Positions 7,494-10,271 of a stretch of DNA of 10,271 bases are shown here, piece after piece. A program made the translations under genes and the position numbers. Position 1 is the first letter of the stretch; each line of letters opens with the position of its first letter. Source of the stretch: Acanthamoeba lenticulata (taxonomy: Eukaryota > Discosea > Longamoebia > Acanthamoebidae); assembly GCA_002179805.1 (NCBI GenBank), contig NAVB01001769.1, positions 1-10,271 on the forward strand, written 5' to 3'. Below the pieces are notes generated by a model. It ran no database searches, was not told where the DNA came from, and saw only the letters and a program-made list of their open reading frames with translations.

Positions 7494-10198
7494 ATGTCAG
7501 CCATCAAAGAGCAGAGCGTGGTGTTGCAGAACGTGTTCGTCCCACGCGCCCTCTTGCAAGGTGCCTCCCTCTCCGGTGCTCTCGTCTCCGACCACTGTAC
7601 GCTCACGCGCACGACGAGTTCTGTGCACACATGCAGAGGAGTGGGCGGAGCGGGGCAACACCCAGTGCGTGCCTCGCGACGTCCACCTCGCCGGTGGCAA
7701 GATCGTGGCTGTGTGCGAGCCCTCTCCCCGGTCACCGGAGGCGGCGGACGCCGACGTCGTGGTCGTTGACGGCACCAACAAGCTCCTGCTCCCCGGGTTC
7801 ATCCTCCCCCCCCTTTGATGTCGTCCTTTCCCTCATCGTCGCTTAACCGCCCTGGGCTGGCCACCCTTGCCTGATGATGGTTGTGGTGGTTGTGGTGGTG
7901 GCAAGCAGGTTCCTGAACGGGCACACGCACTCGGGCGAGATGTACAACCGGGGCGCCATCCCGCCGCTGCCGCTCGAGCTCTGGCTGGGCTACCTCTACG
8001 ACTACGGCCCGCAGGACCCCCAGTACTTCTACCTGGCGGCCCTCCTCACCGTCCGTCCCCTCCCTCGTCATGGTGGCACCTCCCGTGTAATTCTTCTGTT
8101 TACATTTTCCGTTGTCCAGGCCGTGGAGGGGCTGCGGACCGGCGTGACGTGCGTGCTGGACATGCCGTCCATCATGGGCGTGCCCGGCCGCGAGTTCGAG
8201 TGCCTCACGGCCGTCTGCCAGGCACGTCTCGCCCCGCCTCCTCCTGATTGAGCCCCATGGCTGACCAGCCCTCGACGACGCCGACGTGGCCATCATGCTG
8301 GTGGTGATGATGATCATGATTTGTGATTTGTGATTGGGGGGAACACGCTATAAGGCCTATCGGGACGTGGGCATCCGGGCCTTTGTGTGCCCGCTCGTGG
8401 GCGACCTGCCCTTTGACGCCTCCGTGGCGCAGGGCTGCGGTCTGGGTTGCAACTCCCACGCCGGCCGCCACGAGCCCCAGAAGGTGGAGGCCATCATAGC
8501 CCTCCTCCGCCGCGCCGTCGCCGTACGCACACATGCACATACACACGCCCCGCCTCAACAGCAGCAGCAGCAGAAGAAGAAGAGTTTGGCTGACGTCCTC
8601 CCTTTCTTCTCGATCTCTCTCTCTCTCTCTCTCGCTTCCCTCTACGGATGGGCAGGAGCTGCATCGGCCGGAGGAGGGGATCGAGATCGGGGTCGGGCCG
8701 TCGGGCATCCAGATGTGCAGCGACGAGCTCTACACGGCCTGCCGGGAGCTGAGCGAGCAGCACGGCCTCGTGCGTCACACCCACCTCCTCGAGACCGTCA
8801 ACCAGAAGAAGGTTCCTTCCCCGGCCTTGCGCGCTCTGTTCCGCTCCGGACAGGAGATTTTGAGGGGCCCGGGTCTGGCGAGGTCGGGTCCTCACCCTCG
8901 AGGGAGGGGAGCGCAGCTGGCCTACGAGAAGTACGGCTGTAGCGCGGTGGAGCACCTCAAGTCCCTCGGCTTCTTCGACGCCAAGACCACCTGCGCCCAC
9001 GCCATCTGGCTCGACGACCGGTGCGCCTGCCCTTCCCCCTCCCTCTGCCTCCAACCACCACCGCCGGCTCCCTTCCTCCCGCGCCTCACGCAAAGGAGAG
9101 AGAAGAGATCCCGCGCCCCGCGCCCCGCGCCTCCTCCTCCTCCTCCTGATACCCGGACATGTACCATTTGGCGCGCAGGGACATCGAGCTGCTGAGGCCC
9201 ACCGGGGCCACGCCCGTCCACAACCCGCTCTCCAACCTCCGCCTGGGCAGGTGCGGTGCCCATCCGCCAACGTGACCCTCTTCCCTTTCTGTCTCTCTTT
9301 CCCTTGCTCTCTTTTCCCACCATCGCAATGGCACGCGCTTTTGTGGCTCGGGGGGTCGATTGGCTGACGCACTCGGCGCCATGGCAGCGGCATCGCGCCC
9401 GTGCTCAAGTACATCGACGCCGACATCAACGTGTGCTTTGGGTGCGACGGCGCCGCGTCCAACGACTCGCAGGACATGCTTGAGGTGACCGCTTCTCCCC
9501 CTCCCCCCGCAATCCGCCCTTTGAAACACGCGCCCCTCCCCCATCCACCGGCAGGGGCGTCATGGGCGAGAGCCCCCCCCCTTGTGCTTCTCGTCTTGCC
9601 CAATCCCCGTGCACTTGTTCTTCTCATTATTGACCGCGATGTGCGTACGTCTCCATGGAGCAGGCGATCAAGATGGGGTCCATCCTCCACAACATCACCG
9701 ACATCGACTACAAGCGCTGGATCACGCCCGATCAGGCATGATTGCAGTCCCCCCTCCCCCTTTGCGCGTGAATGTCCGCCTCTCATCGCCATGGCTTGGC
9801 TGAATGCTCCTCCTTGGTTGGGCGCGTTCGGAGCCCGCAGGCCTTCCGGATGGCGGCGCTGGGCGGGGCGCGGGCGGTCGGGCTGCAAGACAAGACGGGC
9901 CTCGTCGCGGTCGGGCGCTCGGCGGACCTCGTGCTCTACGACCTCGCCCGCTCGCTCTCCATCCTCCCGCGCACGGACATCCTCGGGTGCGCGCCCGCCT
10001 CCGCGCAACGCCCCGCAGGCCTCTCATCGCCGTGGCCGATCCACCCCCCCCCCTCTGGTGACGTGCTGACGATCTGGTGGTGTCGATTTTGTGGATGGGA
10101 TCTTGGGGGAGATCAGGCTGCTGCTCCTGGGCCGCCCGACCGACCTGGTCACCGACGTGTGGGTGCGCGGCCGCTGGGTGCTGCGCGACGGCCAAGTG
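7494..10198 (+). CDS. Metal-dependent amidohydrolase, MTA/SAH deaminase - chlorohydrolase group (3' partial)
   Basis: Exons: 7494-7560, 7637-7796, 7909-8050, 8120-8221, 8355-8522, 8656-8811, 8917-9020, 9179-9250, 9388-9484, 9664-9735, 9841-9986, 10117-10198 (or a few bases further); 456 residues in the window, frame kept throughout. This family hydrolyses amino or halide groups from purine, pyrimidine or triazine rings with a divalent metal. The signature sites are all present: PGFLNGHTHSGE (H81, H83), RHTHLLET (H256, E259), CAHAIWLDD (H293), VHNPLSNLRLGSGIAPV, GCDGAASNDSQDM (D344) and LGGARAVGL followed by VGRSADLVLYDL. The N-terminal VDGTNKLLLPGF and C-terminal VWVRGRWVLRDGQVV form the usual beta-sandwich. 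The length is near the family norm, so little is missing; a donor GTGCGT at 10199 leads out of the window. Introns 4 and 10 look GC-AG. Enzyme class is sure, substrate open; cytosolic by absence of a signal peptide. Confidence 0.92.
8222..8354 (+). other. Probable GC-AG intron (intron 4 of the amidohydrolase gene)
   Basis: The exon ends TGCCAG and the intron would begin GCACGT and end TATAAG, phase 0. It joins LTAVCQ to AYRDVGIRAF, matching the family pattern. A GT donor at 8213 would also keep frame but deletes VCQ; read-through meets TGA within eleven codons. Confidence 0.65.
8614..8633 (+). repeat. CT microsatellite in intron 5 of the amidohydrolase gene
   Basis: About ten TC units lie just upstream of the GGGCAG acceptor at 8655 and probably serve as its pyrimidine tract. 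Confidence 0.85.
9131..9147 (+). repeat. CTC trinucleotide tract in intron 7 of the amidohydrolase gene
   Basis: A run of nearly six CTC units sits some 30 bases upstream of the GCGCAG acceptor, within the longest intron of the window (158 bases). Confidence 0.8.
9736..9840 (+). other. Probable GC-AG intron (intron 10 of the amidohydrolase gene)
   Basis: The exon ends GATCAG and the intron would begin GCATGA and end CCGCAG, phase 0. It joins WITPDQ to AFRMAALGGARAVGL, exactly the expected family sequence. No GT exists between the conserved WITPDQ codons and an in-frame TGA two codons later, so no GT-AG alternative preserves the motif. Confidence 0.8.
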
Positions 10199-10271
10199 GT
10201 GCGTAAGAATGCGTGGAATGCGCCAAACTGGAACGGAGGGGATGTGTGGCACATGTTGATGATATCGTTTG

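Noticed and set aside
7385..7504. Upstream in-frame Met for the LRR gene adding a hydrophobic leader (LLRVLLRPLGIFFCLF)
   Set aside because: It would start inside the antisense of the amidohydrolase gene's first exon and translate the divergent promoter gap; no other evidence supports a signal anchor. It cannot be fully excluded without transcript data.
8494..10008. 504-codon open frame on the - strand
   Set aside because: It is antisense to exons and introns of the amidohydrolase gene, whose motifs are unmistakable; the translated product is Arg/Gly/Pro-rich with no pattern.
1..10271. A defence island, mobile element or biosynthetic cluster
   Set aside because: No transposase, integrase, nuclease, toxin or synthase motif was seen on either strand, and there are no terminal repeats; the four genes look like ordinary unrelated neighbours.

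Overview
The window looks like nuclear DNA of a compact, GC-rich, intron-rich eukaryote. Genes are broken by many short introns (about 40 to 160 bases, almost all GT-AG). Genes sit only about 105 to 160 bases apart, and coding sequence is rich in G/C-ending codons and Gln/Ser/Asp low-complexity tracts. A free-living amoebozoan such as Acanthamoeba would fit, but that is inference from style, not a database match. No rRNA, tRNA, CRISPR, transposon or viral gene is visible.

Layout: (1) bases 2-3029, + strand: the 3' part of a large, intrinsically disordered protein with poly-Gln, His-rich, acidic, E/R/K-helix and Gly/Ser tracts, in three exons. (2) 3190-4949, +: a ten-exon gene for a 317-residue protein of two vicinal-oxygen-chelate (glyoxalase-type) domains; its TAA stop lies inside an AATAAA. 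(3) 5087-7387, - strand: an eight-exon gene for a 575-residue leucine-rich-repeat protein whose long C-terminal part I do not recognise. (4) 7494 to beyond the right edge, +: at least twelve exons of a metal-dependent amidohydrolase of the MTA/SAH deaminase - chlorohydrolase group. All its expected metal-site motifs are present; two of its introns appear to be GC-AG.

Genes 1 and 2 are in tandem. Genes 2 and 3 converge on a 137-base gap holding a 17-base perfect inverted repeat. Genes 3 and 4 diverge from a 106-base gap that must hold both promoters. I see no shared pathway: genes 2 and 4 are probably soluble metalloenzymes of small-molecule metabolism, while genes 1 and 3 look like protein-interaction scaffolds. 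Exon joins were chosen by splice signals, reading-frame continuity and family motifs; transcript data would settle them. The most unusual items are the convergent-gene hairpin, a 20-base palindrome centred on a 5' splice site, the paired GC-AG introns, and the LRR protein's Cys-containing C-terminal region.
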